From assembly GCA_013397695.1 (NCBI GenBank), contig VYZI01000146.1, positions 1,074,209 through 1,138,208 on the forward strand: a stretch of DNA of 64,000 nt. Reading direction: 5' to 3'. This DNA is from Centropus unirufus. Taxonomy: Eukaryota; Chordata; Aves; Cuculiformes; Centropidae. Each line of letters begins with the position of its first letter. Position 1 is the stretch's first letter. The notes beneath the pieces were generated by a model, which saw only the letters and a program-made list of their open reading frames with translations, was not told the DNA's origin and searched no databases. The translations under genes were made by a program, and so were the position numbers. This document shows positions 1-14,000 of this stretch, one piece after another.

Positions 1-3000
1 CTGGCAACAAATTACTGCCTCCTATGATGTGGGCAGGGGCAATGCATGGAACTAACTGACCAGACACAGCAGCTTTAGAGCCTCCATCTAAAAGAAACAG
101 CAGAGTAGCTAGTTGGGTATGCCTCATTGTGTAGGTAGTGTCTTTAGGAAAATGGTCTGCTTTGGAGCTTTAAACTGGTTTTGCTTGAATCAAAGCTAGC
201 TTCAGATATTTCTCATTGATTCTGCAGTGTCACCATGTGTGTTCCATTGAGGCATTGTGCTTATACCCAAAGTTTCAAAGATTAACCCATCTCTTTAAGA
301 AATACTGTCATTGCCTGAGCAAAACTATTGAGCGGTTTGGGTTACTTTTGTTCTCTCTCAGGTAGGTCTTTCTTACTTTGTAGTTCCCTGTCAAGCATCA
401 GCTGCAGAATCAAGGCATAATCTGCATGTTCTCTAATGCCTAATCATTGTGGTTTTTCTGTGCTTTGCCTGCCAGTTTTAAATACCATAGGCAAGCATTC
501 AGGAAGCACTGGAAACATCAGCTGACTTCAGCAGGATCTGAGGTGTTGATAAAAAAAACCAAACAAAACAAAACAAGAGGCCTATGGTTTCCCAGACTGG
601 CACTCAACAATAGGACCCTCAGTACTGAAGGATGTTGTGGAAAACTATTAAAGTGGGTCCAAATTAAACTTTATTTTTGTAGACATACCTCATAAATGTC
701 TCTTATCACAAGGCCCGAGTGATGGCTTTTGGAAAACAAATTCTTAAATGCCTTTCTGAGCTGAGTTCTCCCTTCTTTTCTCCATATTACATGTAAAATA
801 AAATCTGATGGTCAGTGGATTTGGCAATCCTAGATGTCTATGTGGATTTTATCAATTTTGTGCTTGTCGGTCATCTGGTTAGGGTATTTTCAGGAAGGAA
901 ATGTAGAAAATCAGAGCTGCTTTTTACTATTGGAAAATAAATGGGCACAGGTTTTGTAAGGAAAATAGGTGAGACTAAAAGGGATATTTTGGGCTCCAGG
1001 GAAGAAGAAAAAAGTTGAATGCTTACTAGTACTGAAACTGTATTTTTATCTCCATGGAAGAAAGCCTCTGTTTCTCCTTCAATATTTGGTATTCAGTTGA
1101 GTTGTCTTGTTTCATGAATGCCATTTGTACAAGTCATCAACAAGTAAATGATGAAGCGATAAAAAAAAACAGATCACAACTTAAGAAAATAAACAGCAAA
1201 GTGAACAGATAATTTTCAAGATACTGCTCTAGATGTCTTTTCTGGCACTGTGTTCCACTGTTAATAATTCCCATGCAGTTTATTTCAACAGAGTATCTTT
1301 AGTGCAGACACTTCACTGTTACGTACGGGAATAAAAAGGCATCTGGGAAATGTTTAGCCCTTTAACTCTGTGTTGGAGTACAGCTTTGGGAAATAACCTT
1401 TACTGCAATGCTGACTTTGTCAGTAAACCTGAGTCATCTGCAAGACATCGGTTAGAAAACAAAAAATCAAGCTGTGACATTGGCCACAGGATGAGTAGTT
1501 ATTCAGCAAATGGCAGTAATGAACCAGGAAATTAATTTCAGGTTTCCCTCTTCTCCAATTGCTTTTCCTGACCCCATTCCCTGACAACATGCTTTCTTCA
1601 CCTAATTTTTCCTTTCCCTAATTCTGCAAGGGTTATTAAAAGCAATGAGCACATTATCTTAGAATTTATTTTCAACTTTGGTAACTTCTAACTTTTTCTC
1701 AGTGGTAGGTTATAAATATGAGATGTAATGTCTCCCTGGGTGCTACCCTCTGGCCTTAGGGAAATGTACATAATACCATGAGAACAAACATCTGGAAGTG
1801 TTGTAAGAAATATCATTAGTAATCCAAGCAGCATGGCCAGGTCTATAAAAGAGTTTGAGTCCACAAAAGGGATCTTCAGTGTAAGGGACCTGCAAGAATA
1901 CCCAAGCCCTGACAGAGCCATATTATTCCTAATAACAATGACTTTCATGTGTCTGTATTTTTTGTTGTTACAGACAGGGTTCTAAAAGAAAATTAAAAAG
2001 AAATCCAAATGTGGGAAACCCAAGCTCCATTATTCACTTTGCCAGATCTCCTGGGTGATTCTGCCAACACACTTATGTTGGAATTCATTTCACCTAAAGT
2101 GAAGAAGAAAATTCCCTAACCTTCCTTCTTACTTAAGGGAGCAAGGATAATGTATTCCACTTCCCTGAGGATGACAAGAGCCATGCTCTGGAGATGCCGA
2201 TCTCCATCCAATCCGCCCAGTAAAACCAGCTGAACTGGCTTACATAAAAATCTACAGACAACTGAAGTCTGACAACAGTGACAGGAATGGATGAAAGGCT
2301 TAAAAATGCTTAGTACACAGTACATTCCCACAGTACATTCCCACAAACCACAGAAATAAGTTTGAAGGTGGACAATAGGAATTGAAGGTAGACAGGTCCC
2401 AGGGTGGTGGTCAGCCATTGCAGTTTAGGCTCAGCTGGTGGTTCAGGAAGTAGGCTGAGGCTGTTACTGCAGCTCCTGCCTTCTTGAACACTCTGCAGTT
2501 ATTCCAAGCTCCCTAACTGGCATCTGTTGAAGGAGAGGGTGAGGGAAAAACATAGTTGCATGGAACTCAGCTCAACTGATTTCCAACATGGTTTCCAGTG
2601 CCATGAGTACTGTAGACGGGCTATCTCAAATCACCACAAGTCGGGTAGTCAACATCACTTGTGGTAGTACTTGTGTCTCCTACTGTATGGTAATGACACC
2701 TTTTTCCTAGCAGCTCAGTGAGAAACCTGAAGAAATGCTGTGATCAGCGAGTAATGTGTGATGGAGCATAGGACGAGGGAAATCAAGTGCTATTTTCTTC
2801 TTATTTCTATTTGTTTTTGTCTACAAGGCTTTTGCTCAAGTTCTGGATCTCAAAACCACCAACAGTGAAGTGTGTGTGTGAGATCAACAGTAATTTCCTG
2901 AAAGTTTCACTGGCCAATCTGCCCAAAATTTAAATCTTATCAGAACAGAAGTCTTCTCTGCTCTAAAGGAAGAAAAATCTCTCCTTCCTGAATGTTTTAT

Positions 3001-4905
3001 GGGATTAGGCATGTCCCTTCTTTGATGAAGAAGGTGTTGCTATACTCTATGGCTGCCAGGGTGGGTCTGGCTTCATCTTCACCCACCCATTCAGTGGCTG
3101 AGTCAAGAGGTGACTGACAACAGCCACCCCCGCTGGCTTTGTCAGTCTACAGCTGAAAAAAAATGCCACCTCCAGGCACCAATAACTCCAGGGGGTCCAA
3201 CAGGCTGCAGCAGACTCTGGTGAGCTCTGAGTATCTCTGACTCTCTGCAGCAGGTTCTGATGGTCTCCAAGGGTCTCTGGCAGGCTCCAGCACCAATATT
3301 TCAGTACTAAAATGCTTTCCTTTTTCAATGCCTCTGAAGTATTTTTCATCTCCAATTCAGAGGAAAATATCTGAAATAGAGGCAGAGGTCAGAAAATGTG
3401 CACCTTCCAGATTTACATCTAGGAAAGGGAAATGGGAATTTGTACACCTGCAAGTGTGTGTACACGCTGGCAATGAAGTCAAGGCCTCTTTCGCCTTAGC
3501 TGAGCCCTTTGCTTTTCTATTCCTGCTGTAATAAGCTACACCCAAAGTAGCTCAGACTTTTATGATAGAGTGGATCTTATGAGGGATGTGATGGAGTGTC
3601 TGTTGTTTCCTAGGAATAATCCCAAGCACTAAAGTTCCCACAGCATAATCACACCCTTTTCTTGTAAAGATTCTCCTCTTTTCTTCTGGTTGTTTTTACA
3701 CAGAGGTTTGTACTGCTGAGAATGAACCAGACCAGGAAACTGAGCAGGACTGCCAAAAAAAAATAATCCAAAATAATTTAAAATAAGTTTGTTTTCAGCC
3801 ACCATAGCATCATCCTGGATGCTGGTGGCTACGCAACTGATAGTGTATGAGGGTGGAGAGGAGGAAGTGGGTACACTGAGGGAAGAATGAAGACAGCTGA
3901 TGCCATCTTAACATTTGTACAGAACTCCTGGTGGGAGCCACCATTACGTGCCACTCACGGGATGGGTAAGCACAGCAGTCTTGGGTTTCCACACAGTGGT
4001 GGCCTGGGGCTAGAACTTAAGCACAGCCACCAGAGGCAAGGGAGACATGCTCAAAATAGACCACGTTCTTCATTAAACATTCATGAAAAGGAGAATGGTA
4101 ACTTTCATTTTTAAATGAGAGCTGATTCATATCCAAATCTTCTAAATCCTGTGCTGGTATCCTAACATTCGGCTGTTCTTCCTCTTTTAACCCATAGATA
4201 AATGAAATGAGAAAAAGACAAAATAGAATTGTATAGTGGGCAGGATCAGAATGTTCTGACAATTTAAAATGTCTACGGCATCCATATTATCTCCAAAGGA
4301 ATTTCAACTGGATCCCAAACAAGTTTACTTAATAAAATTTGAATTAATAATAGCAGTGAAATAATGCAGGTTCTTAAAGGTTCTTAAAGGCTTGACTGTG
4401 TATATGCATCATACATACTAGGAGATTTTTTAGCATGCTGTTCGTCGTTTAGTAATAGGACTAAGCTTTCAACATGGGTATCAACCAGTTTTAATCAATT
4501 GGATAGAAATTCAGGTTCAAAAGTTCACCTGATTCATGCTGAGGCTTTAAACACTCTTTTTACTTCCAAGAATGCCCTATAAAAGAAATCTGTCTAACAT
4601 TTGTGCTTAATGGAAAAAAGAGTGTTAATACTAAGATGCTCTTCAAAAAACATCTAGGATTTCTCCTAGCAAGGATTAGTCACATGGCTTGATTTGCAGC
4701 CCTCCCACTCCTGTGTTTGTGTAGAAAAACATTCATCCTCTTCCCCATCCCCAAAAGAGTGATAATGGAAAGAGTGACATATGCAGGCATAAGTAGTGTC
4801 AATAATTTGCAGATAGACAATGAAACAAACAGGAATGTGTTTGATGCTGGGTTTTTTCTTTTTTATTTCTTTCCTTGCTCATCTCATTATGATGCCATCC
4901 AAAAG
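1..4905 (+). other. PDE1C: PDE1C intron (3' portion), no gene seen
   Basis: This is intronic because the first exon in the window begins with a split codon and a splice acceptor. Open frames here are short and resemble no family I know. Local features are a 13-bp unit repeated twice at 2318-2343, a 10-bp unit repeated twice at 4371-4390, an A/C-rich tract at 548-575, and imperfect CTCTG/GGTCTC-rich repetition at about 3195-3295. The acceptor is preceded by a T-rich tract at 4851-4885. Confidence 0.85.
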
Positions 4906-5007
4906 GGAATTCAGAGCTCTAGTGATTGAGATGGTGTTGGCCACTGATATGTCCTGTCACTTCCAGCAAATCAAAGCCATGAAGAATGCTCTGCAGCAGC
5001 CAGAAGG
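4906..5007 (+). CDS. PDE1C: PDE1C exon a: catalytic domain, EFRALVIEMV to LQQPE
   Basis: The exon encodes 33 complete residues, beginning EFRALVIEMVLATDMSCHFQ and ending QPE, with a split codon at each end. The acceptor AG at 4904-4905 leaves one G to complete an upstream Arg codon (the conserved DWRE junction), and the donor is GTGAGT at 5008. The VIEMVLATDM-HFQQIK block is a helix of the class I PDE catalytic core near the metal site; ATDMS carries a conserved Asp. The match to human PDE1C, from memory, is nearly residue for residue. Phase 2 in, phase 2 out. Confidence 0.95.
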
Positions 5008-8000
5008 GTGAGTCACTTCACAGCACTGTGCAACAAGGGGCTGCGTTTCAGCTGGTGCTTTGCCATTGTGTTTGACTTCAAAAGCACCTCTCCAGAGTCC
5101 CACGCTCCCTTTGATGTCCACATCGATTATTTTTCTGCTGTTGAATTTTGAAAGAATTCACTTAGGAGTGGATTGGCACCCCCATATACACACATATCTA
5201 TTCTGTGCTGGTGGACCTAAGCTAGCAAATGTCACCCTGTTGTGTTAAACCTCCCTGGGCATTTCCTTTTGCATATCAAGGTAACATCAAGGGCACAATC
5301 CAGCTGAGTGACCTCTACAGCTTGAGTGTGACTCAAGGTTATCAGATCTGCAGAACACAAACTTACATATTGCCCTTCTGCAGATGGTGTGAGCTGCCAC
5401 CTCTGCATCGGGCTGGTTGTATAACCAGTGGACAGATGAAAATAATACTTGAGATCCACTGAGGGAAGGACTACAAAATAGCAGATGGAGCATTATATGA
5501 AAGGTCTTCCTCTCTGAAGCTACTTTTACAACTGTTTTAGACAGCTGGAATTAAAAAAAAACACAACAATCCCAAGAAAACATTTTTTACTGGGTCTTTG
5601 GGCTAACTTCTCAGGTTATGATTTTAAGAAATTAACAGTTTTATTTCTTCTATGGAACCAGATGCAAGGACCCACATTTGACCTCACCTTAGTTTTCTAT
5701 AGTGAAACATTTGTCAGTTACTGTGTAGACTCTTCAGTGTCCCTGAGATCAGATCCTAGTTAGATGGCAGGGGCCAGCTTTTCTTGTGAGCCGCATAAAA
5801 TGCAGCCAAGTTGAAAAAGATTACACAGCAACTTTTCAAGCCTGCTTATGCAGGCAAGTCAGCCTGGAAAGGAGCTCAGCAAGTCTGAGAAAAGTTTCTT
5901 TTTGCACTTCTTAATGTCCATGTTACAATTGGAATAGAATATTTGTTGGAGAGTTGTATATAGTTGGAGAAATTAGATAATCTTTCATAGTCATCTGATT
6001 TTATGACCAAAGAAATCATTCCATTAATATTGGAATATTAATAATATTAATTTGGCCATAATCCTGGCTAAAGATTCTAATTCCTTCATTTTTCTGCTTA
6101 AGTGAGATTTTTGTCATTCTTTACTGCAAAAACAGACAATTAATTTATTTGATCCTTTGGGTTTTCAGAATTGACAAGCCGAAAGCCTTATCACTGTTGT
6201 TGCATACAGCAGATATCAGTCATCCAGCCAAGGCCTGGGATCTCCATCATCGCTGGACTATGTCTCTGCTAGAGGAGTTCTTCAGACAGGTAAAGCTAGG
6301 GAAGTTCCTCTGCATTTCAGTGGCACAGAGGGAATATGTAGGATTGGGGAAGTAGGAAAAGTTAAACACAGATCTTTTCCTTCTCTGATTTTCTCAAGAA
6401 GAATCTCCTAAATGACATGAAGCTTTCTCATCTGGCACCAGTAGCACTGGCTGTTATGCCTCTTCAGAAGTTAATGTCTGATATACTGACTACAGATACA
6501 GATGGTATACACATAATAGAAATTCTACTTTGGGAAGGTAATATGTGCTTCAAATCACCAAAACATAGAGCATGTGATGTTCTACTTAGCTGCGAAACCA
6601 TAAAAAACAGACTAAGGTAGCTGTACTTTTTAGTACTGTACTTGTATTGGTAGGGTAGATGTGAAAAATACATTAGCCTTACTTTAGACGAAATGAGCTG
6701 ATCTAGAATATAGCTCACAGTGGACCACCTATTGACAGACCCACAAATCTAAACAACCATTAAGCTCTGTGTGATAGCTATAAGCTCCCTGAATGAAAAA
6801 TTAAAAGCATTTAAGAGCTGCCTTAAAAATAAAAAAAGGAAAAGGAAACAGAGCACTTAGGAATGTTTAAGATGCTTTTCATCAATATGAATTACTCAAC
6901 TAACAGAGAACTAAGTATTTAATTTCCCTCCAAAGTCCAATAACTTCATATTTTATAGTAAATCTGGATGCAAAAAAGAAAAATTTGTTATAATTTTTTA
7001 AATGTTCTAATCATTTTTTAAATGGCATCTGTTTTTAAAGGCATAGTGGGAATCTTTTCTTAATAAGGACATTACAAGAATTTGCTTCAAAATTAATCCT
7101 TTAATTTGTTTTGAAAACCAAGAATGGGTTTACTAGGTGGAAGCAGGTGGGCTGGATGATTTTCACACACACTTTAGGGACGACTTTCTATATATTTATT
7201 CTTTTCTAGTTCAAAATTTTTCCAGATGTGTTAAAATACACCACTGCCCGGTTCCATCAAGACCAGTGAAGGAATTGAGATTAGCTAGGTACAGGACCAC
7301 AAAAAGCCCAAGATTGTACCTGTTTTACACTTGTAATGAAGGCAAAATTACTATTTCCTGTTTTCATTAGAATAATTTCTTTTCAGTCAACAAATTCTTC
7401 TTTAGTTTTGAATGACAAATACCTCCCCTTTTAGATAAAGCTTTATATAACATTTGTTAGCTAGTTCCAAATCCAGATGTAGCATTAGTTCCCTCTTCAG
7501 AAAAATCCTTAAGCTCACCAAAAACACAGATTTGTATCCATTGAAGTTGTTTAGTACTAGATCAATAAGTACATCCCTACCTAACAGCAGAAGAATACAG
7601 TCTTCTCACAAGCTGAAAAGTGCCACTAGCCAAAGGAGATCATAGGAATAATAAACTGTGCTGGCCACAACTTAGGTATTTATTTCCTTATGCTCCTCAC
7701 TTATGCTCTTCACCTGCAGACCCTCCCCCATCCCTTCTGTTATGAGCTCTGCAGAGAAATAAAGCCTGACTTAGCCTGTATCAGAAACAGCGTGGCCAGC
7801 AGGGCCAGGGAGGTGATTCTGCCCCTGTACTCAGCACTTGTGAGGCTGCACCTCGAATCCTGCATTTAGTTCTGGGCCCCTCACTACAAGAAGGACATTG
7901 AGGTTCTGGAGCACATCCAGAAAAGGGCAACGAAGCTGGAGAAGGGGCTGGAGAACAAGTCTTACGGGGAGCAGCTGAGGGAACTGCGATCTGGAGAAGA

Positions 8001-11000
8001 GGAGGCTGAGGGGAGACCTTATCCCTGCCTACAACTGCCTGAAAGGAGGCTGTGGAGAGGTGGGTGCTGGTCTCCTCCCAAGTGACAGGAGATAGGACAA
8101 GGGGGAATCTCCTCAAGCTGTGTCCTGACAGAGGCTGACCTGGGAGGCGATGGAATCGCCATCCCCGGAGGTCTTTAAAAGATGGGCAGGTTAGGTGCTT
8201 AGGGATATGGTTTAGTGGACAGGAACGGTTGAACTTGTTGTTCTTTGAGATCTCTTCCAGCCTGGAAATTCTATGATCTTGTGATGTTAGAAATGGACTT
8301 ACTGTTCTGTGGGCTGGAAAATGTGTTTGCAGTACCATATTTAAGCACTTATGTAAAATGTTGACAATTTCAGTGTTTCCTTTGGAAGAAAAAAAATACT
8401 CTGCATTTGGTCAGCTATGACCTGTGAATTCCTTATCTGAAAGACTACAAAAGACATACAAAGTAGAACAAGCCCTGAAAAATCAGTCCTCACAGTGTTG
8501 TTTTCTCTTGATACATTTAGTCTGAGACCTGAGTTCTGCTGGGTCCCAGAGAGCTTCAGTGAGAGTCTTCTTGCAATCCATGATTTGTGTTAAAAAAAAC
8601 CAAAAACAAATCAACCAAACAACCACCAACAGAAGAAAACGCACTAAACCTAAAAACTATTTAAATAATGTAAAATGAGAGGCTTTTATAACCATGACTT
8701 AAGATCAAAGTGCAACATGTCTTGTTCTTTTCTCATTTCTTCTGAATTTTGTTTTTTCAGGGTGACAAAGAAGCAGAACTAGGGCTTCCCTTCTCTCCAC
8801 TGTGTGATCGCAAATCTACTATGGTTGCTCAGTCTCAAATAGGTATGTCCCTTCTGGTGCATGCAAAGTAGTTTCTTAAAAGCAAAACTTACTCTTTACT
8901 TTGAGTCTAAGATCATGGTGCTCTTTCATCATTTGGAACTACATAGTAGAGAGGAAATAAAGAACAATAGTGTTATTTTCCCCAGATCAGCAATTCAAAG
9001 CTATCAAATTTATGGTGGTGGTTCCATGCAGCAACGCAATTACCTCTTATGTACCTGCAGGTGTGACTACGGTGCTTATTTATGACAATATTCTATTGTT
9101 TTCTGAGCTGGGAAGTTGAGCCATATATGGCAATGTGTTGTCATATGAGTATCACGTTAAAATTAAATGACAAATTAAAATGTAATGGCAAAGAAAATAG
9201 CAATCTTTTTTCTACTCCATCCATTTAGAAACAGAGATCTTTTCACAAATTCATCAACAGCACTTTCTGTACCTCTCTTCCAGCTACTGAGTGAAAAAGT
9301 AGGAAAAGGATGAGTCAACAAATTGGTATGTGGTGAGAAAGCAAGAGAGGCTAGGTGACGTAAAACTGCTCAGGAAGTTGGGAGCAAAAAAAAAAGGGAA
9401 AGGTGGATTTCTGGGTTAATATTTATACCTAGGAAATAAGTGTAGTAGACAGAAGGATCTGATCTCACATCAGTTGGAGAATAGAGTAACAAATGGAATA
9501 ACACAAGAAAGATAACATGGCCCCTTAAAAGGAGGGAACGGGGGCCAGAAGCAGAAAGAGGGAGAATGTATTAAAGGAAAATCAGCAAAAACATTTTAAG
9601 CATGAAATTTCTCTCAAAGAACAAGACAAAGATATCCCTGAACTTCTAAAAGTTCAGATTCATATCTTTTGCTAAGAGCTGTTTCTGTTTAAAATTATTT
9701 CAATGATCCTGTCAGGCAAGCCATTCCCTGAGGGACCCCATCCCAGGTTTTCCTGGCTTCGGAAGGTTAGACAGTTCCGCCAAGAATCTGAACTTGAAAA
9801 GCCCTATGCAAGTCTGGCCTTGTTGCCAGACTTGCAGTGTTTGCTCCTCTGCAACAGCAATCCAGTAGAGCAGGAAGGTGTACAGAGTGCAGTGCAACTG
9901 CTGAGGAGATTTACATTCTGCCAGCCCCTCTGTGGAGGGAAGCAGTAGCAAACTTGAAGTACTGCACTCTCAGCTAAAACCCATGTTGAGGACTCCTGGG
10001 CACATTGTGCCTGTGTTGCAAGAGAAGATAAACTCTCCTGTCTTTGACTAGTGTAGAAGGAAGTGCATGTACAGACTTCTCTTTCACATCCCTTCCATCA
10101 TCTTTCAGATATGCCCCTCACTCCTTACAGGAAAAGGAGTTGTGCTTCCCGTGGGGTCCCTCTACATAGAGTTGTGTGTAATTGGAAACAAGTTTTCCTT
10201 ATCTTCCTCCTTTGTGCACCTTTGCTCAGGAGAGCCAAGAAACTTCTGCACTGATGTGCCTTGTGTTAAGCCACTGCAAAACTGAAGATGAGTTAGACCA
10301 CCACCAACACAATTTCACCTTATAAAGGAGGCACTCATCAGTTTGCAAAGGCAACCTTATTTAATCATATATTATTTGTGATTATATTAGGTTTGTGCAG
10401 TTCAGTAATACATTGATGTTAATAGGCTACTCTACATAAATCTTGGCTTATTCTCAAGTCTTCATTTCTCAGTCAGCTGTACATATTGGCAGGGTCTTTA
10501 TTTAGTATCTCCTTTATTAAATCAAAACCTCTTATATTTTCTGGCTATCTGCTGAAGCAAGGCTTTCAAAGTTGTAGGCTGGATTCTCAGATAAATAATC
10601 TGTTCCCATTAATTTATTTATTCATTTATTTACCTGTTTAATAACCTTTTTTTCCATTTAACAATTTTTTCCCTGCAATAGTAATTACTACATTTCTTTG
10701 TAAAAGTAAGTTCTTATTGAATTCTAAATTATGCTCTTCTTGCAGCAAGCAGCCATCAGGTGCCACAAATAAACCTCTCTCTCCTTTGTGAAATAAAATT
10801 CTGTTCTTGATGTCAGTGACAAATCCTATTCTGGTGGCTTGACTTGTTTGTACTTGCTAGTTTGCTGCTTTAAGGTCACTGCAGAGCAACAGTGGGCAAG
10901 CATTGTTATTAATGAAAGATTCTCACAGATGCAGACTAGAAGGTTTTTCAGTATGGGCTTTTCTCAAGGAAATTAAATAATTTAACAGGGAAAACTTCCT

Positions 11001-14000
11001 CCAAGAATGTTTCTCTCTCCTGTTGCTTCTGTTTGTGAAAAAATTAACGCCAGTTTAAATAGATAGTTAAATAATTAACCTGTTTTTTTAAAACCTATTA
11101 AAGTTAATGACCAATTTATCATCGTTTTTCTTCAATAGAATGAGTGTGGTAAATATACCACTGGTACCCTAGTGAAGTGTCAGAAGAGATTCATATCCAG
11201 AAGCTAGGTTGCTTATCAAGAGCTGGGGAGACAAATAGATTGCAAAGAAAGTATGTCAAGACTTATACTTCCTAACAAGAATATCAGGCGTTAAAGCTTC
11301 TCTCTCCGTCTCAGACTGTGAGAGCTTGTTTGACTGGAGATCAGACTTAGTCGTCATTGTCCTCTTTGCAGCTGATAAATCTAGCATCATCATTTATTTT
11401 TATTTTTGTCCTTTTGCTAGCGAGAAAAAGAATTACAGCTTCAGAAAACACTGAATAACTCATCATTGCTGATGAGTGAATGCTGATGATTCTTGTTTTT
11501 TTTGGACTGACGGGCAAACTGTCCTGTAGGCAGTGCTTGTACTGTGACATTCTCAGGTGGAACAAATGAATGAACACCAGGCACATGCCTGGAATCTACC
11601 CTCAGCAAGCAGTGTTAATTGGTAAAATAATCTTAGTCACTGGGGTACATAAATATTTACCACTTTAATTCTATTGAAGAACAAAAAGGATGATAAAATG
11701 GTCATTAGCATTGATAGGTTTTAAAACCCAGGTTCATTATTTGATATTCAGGGGTTTTAATTAGCAAAGTAAATCACCATGTTTAAAAAGTGTCTTTAGG
11801 TAAAAAGAGAGAGAGTATGGGGGGAGAGGCACTTGGGAATATGGCATAAATTACGTAAGTATTAATAAAGTCCTATGCTTTGTTTCTACGAAAGCAGATT
11901 ATATTCCCCAACTTTAGTGTAATCCCCTTTAACATAGTTGAATAGCTTATTACTGTTATAGAGAATAGGGGGAAAAATACCGCTTATCAGAAAAAAGTTC
12001 TCCTAGGTCTTTGAGATTTTTATCTATGGTCCTTTGTGCCACCTCAACTTGTTTTTGTTGATGAGATGCAAGACTTTTCCCAGGCAAAACGTGTTTCTTA
12101 GGTGCTTGCAACTGGACATTGTGTTTACACGCAAATATTATGTCAGGAAATGGATCCCACCACCCCACTGCTGAAGTTAGTGGTGCAAATGTAAGTCTGA
12201 TATCAGAGATTATGCATGTCTCGGGGTTGTTAGTAGTGATGGAGCAAATGGTAATGGTATTACTTGCCAAGCAGAAGAGACAGAGTACTATGGCTTGGGT
12301 TTCTTTAGCCATTAAAAGGCAAAAAGTTTTTCTCAATGAAGGAGAATAGAAGAGACATGCAGACAAGCAAACACGCACACATTTTTAATTCAAATTATCA
12401 TTATCCTCAGGATTACTGTGGCATACCTAAAACTTGTCTGTTAGTACTAATTCCAGTGTTTTAAAAGATTGTATGCGGTTCGCTGGGAATATCTGGGTTG
12501 TGATCTAGCACATGATTTCCTGTCATGGCTATATATTGCATACATTTCTGATTAGGTCTATGAGACGAAAGGAATTCTTTTTTCCCTATATTGGAATAGA
12601 TAAGACTTCTTGATATTATGGAGGCATATGATTCAGATGTTCAGATAATACTGTATGCATATTTTCTCCACATTTACAGAATGTTAGTAGGAATTTCTGA
12701 GAACTTGCAAGTAACAGTTTTACTTTGGCTAGGCATGAAAATACACTTATCTATCCTTTCAGAAATTTAGCAAAAATCAGGGAAGGGTAGGGGAACTAGA
12801 AGGGTGCTCAACAGCTTTGCATTCAAGAGGTGGATCAAAGCATCTGTGAATTCAGGTACCTGACCTATGTCTTCTCTTTTATTGTTCTGTTACCACCTAG
12901 TATCACCAGGGTCTGTTGCAGAAACATATCACAACCCAGTCACGGAAACTATAAAATTACAAATGGAAAATTAATAGTTTGCAATCACCAAATCTTTAAG
13001 AATTTTAACAATGGGGGAAGACCCGAATCCCAGTCTTCCTCAGGAGGAATTAAGGACATAATTGTTTTCTTGGCTACCTGCAGCACATTAAGTGAGGTGC
13101 TAAAATGAGCATAAGAAATAGCGTTTTCTACAGATGAGAATTTTGGGAAAGGTGTAAGGTACTGTAAGCTCCTCATCCTCACATTTTTAATTGATCTCAT
13201 AAATTTATGGGTACAGGGCCCTTCAGTCTGACCTTCCCAATACTCGGATCAGAGCTTACAAATATTCAGATCAGTATTCATCTCTGCCAAACTGTATGGT
13301 GAAGTCGAAGTTATTTGGCCCTTTATTTTTTTCCTTTAGTATTAGAAGAATGAAGGGGGGGTTAATATCTAAATCTGTTTTTATAATTAACAAGAACAAG
13401 CTGGCTGTGCACTGAAGGGACAATATTCACGGTGACACACTAATATGCGGTAAGGGAAGTCTGCATAGAACTCCACACCAGCAAAGCTTCCCAGTATTAT
13501 TACTTTTATATTAATTTTATGCTTTTAGCAGGTTCATCTTTGAAACTGGGTTATATCCTAATCCTTTAGGAATTTGGCTTAAATATCTCACTCCTTGTGC
13601 AAAACAAGTTCTGATGAATCTGTTTACATTCTGATTTCCCACAGTTTCTTTTCGGCATTTGAATAGGTGCCTTTTATTGCATGCTATATCCGGCCTCTTT
13701 TGTCAGGGATTAATGTATGACTCCATTTTCTCTTTCTAGTATTAGCCAATCCCTCTTCCAAGCTGTAATTTTTTTAGTCTTGTCTTTTACAGTACTGTTG
13801 TCTGTGATCACTGAAGCAATGACTCCACATAAATCTTCCTCTTGCCTGTATGACTCTGCTTGTGTTTCTGCTCAGGTTTCATTGATTTCATTGTGGAACC
13901 CACATTTACTGTGCTGACTGACATGACCGAGAAGATTGTGACTCCGCTCATTGATGAAGCCTCCCGCTCTGGCATGTCTGGGTTCAGGCGTTCCAGGTGA

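Noticed and set aside
7781..8338. 185-codon open frame on the minus strand
   Set aside because: It is the antisense of the sense-oriented CR1 fragment, GC-richer than its surroundings; not a gene.
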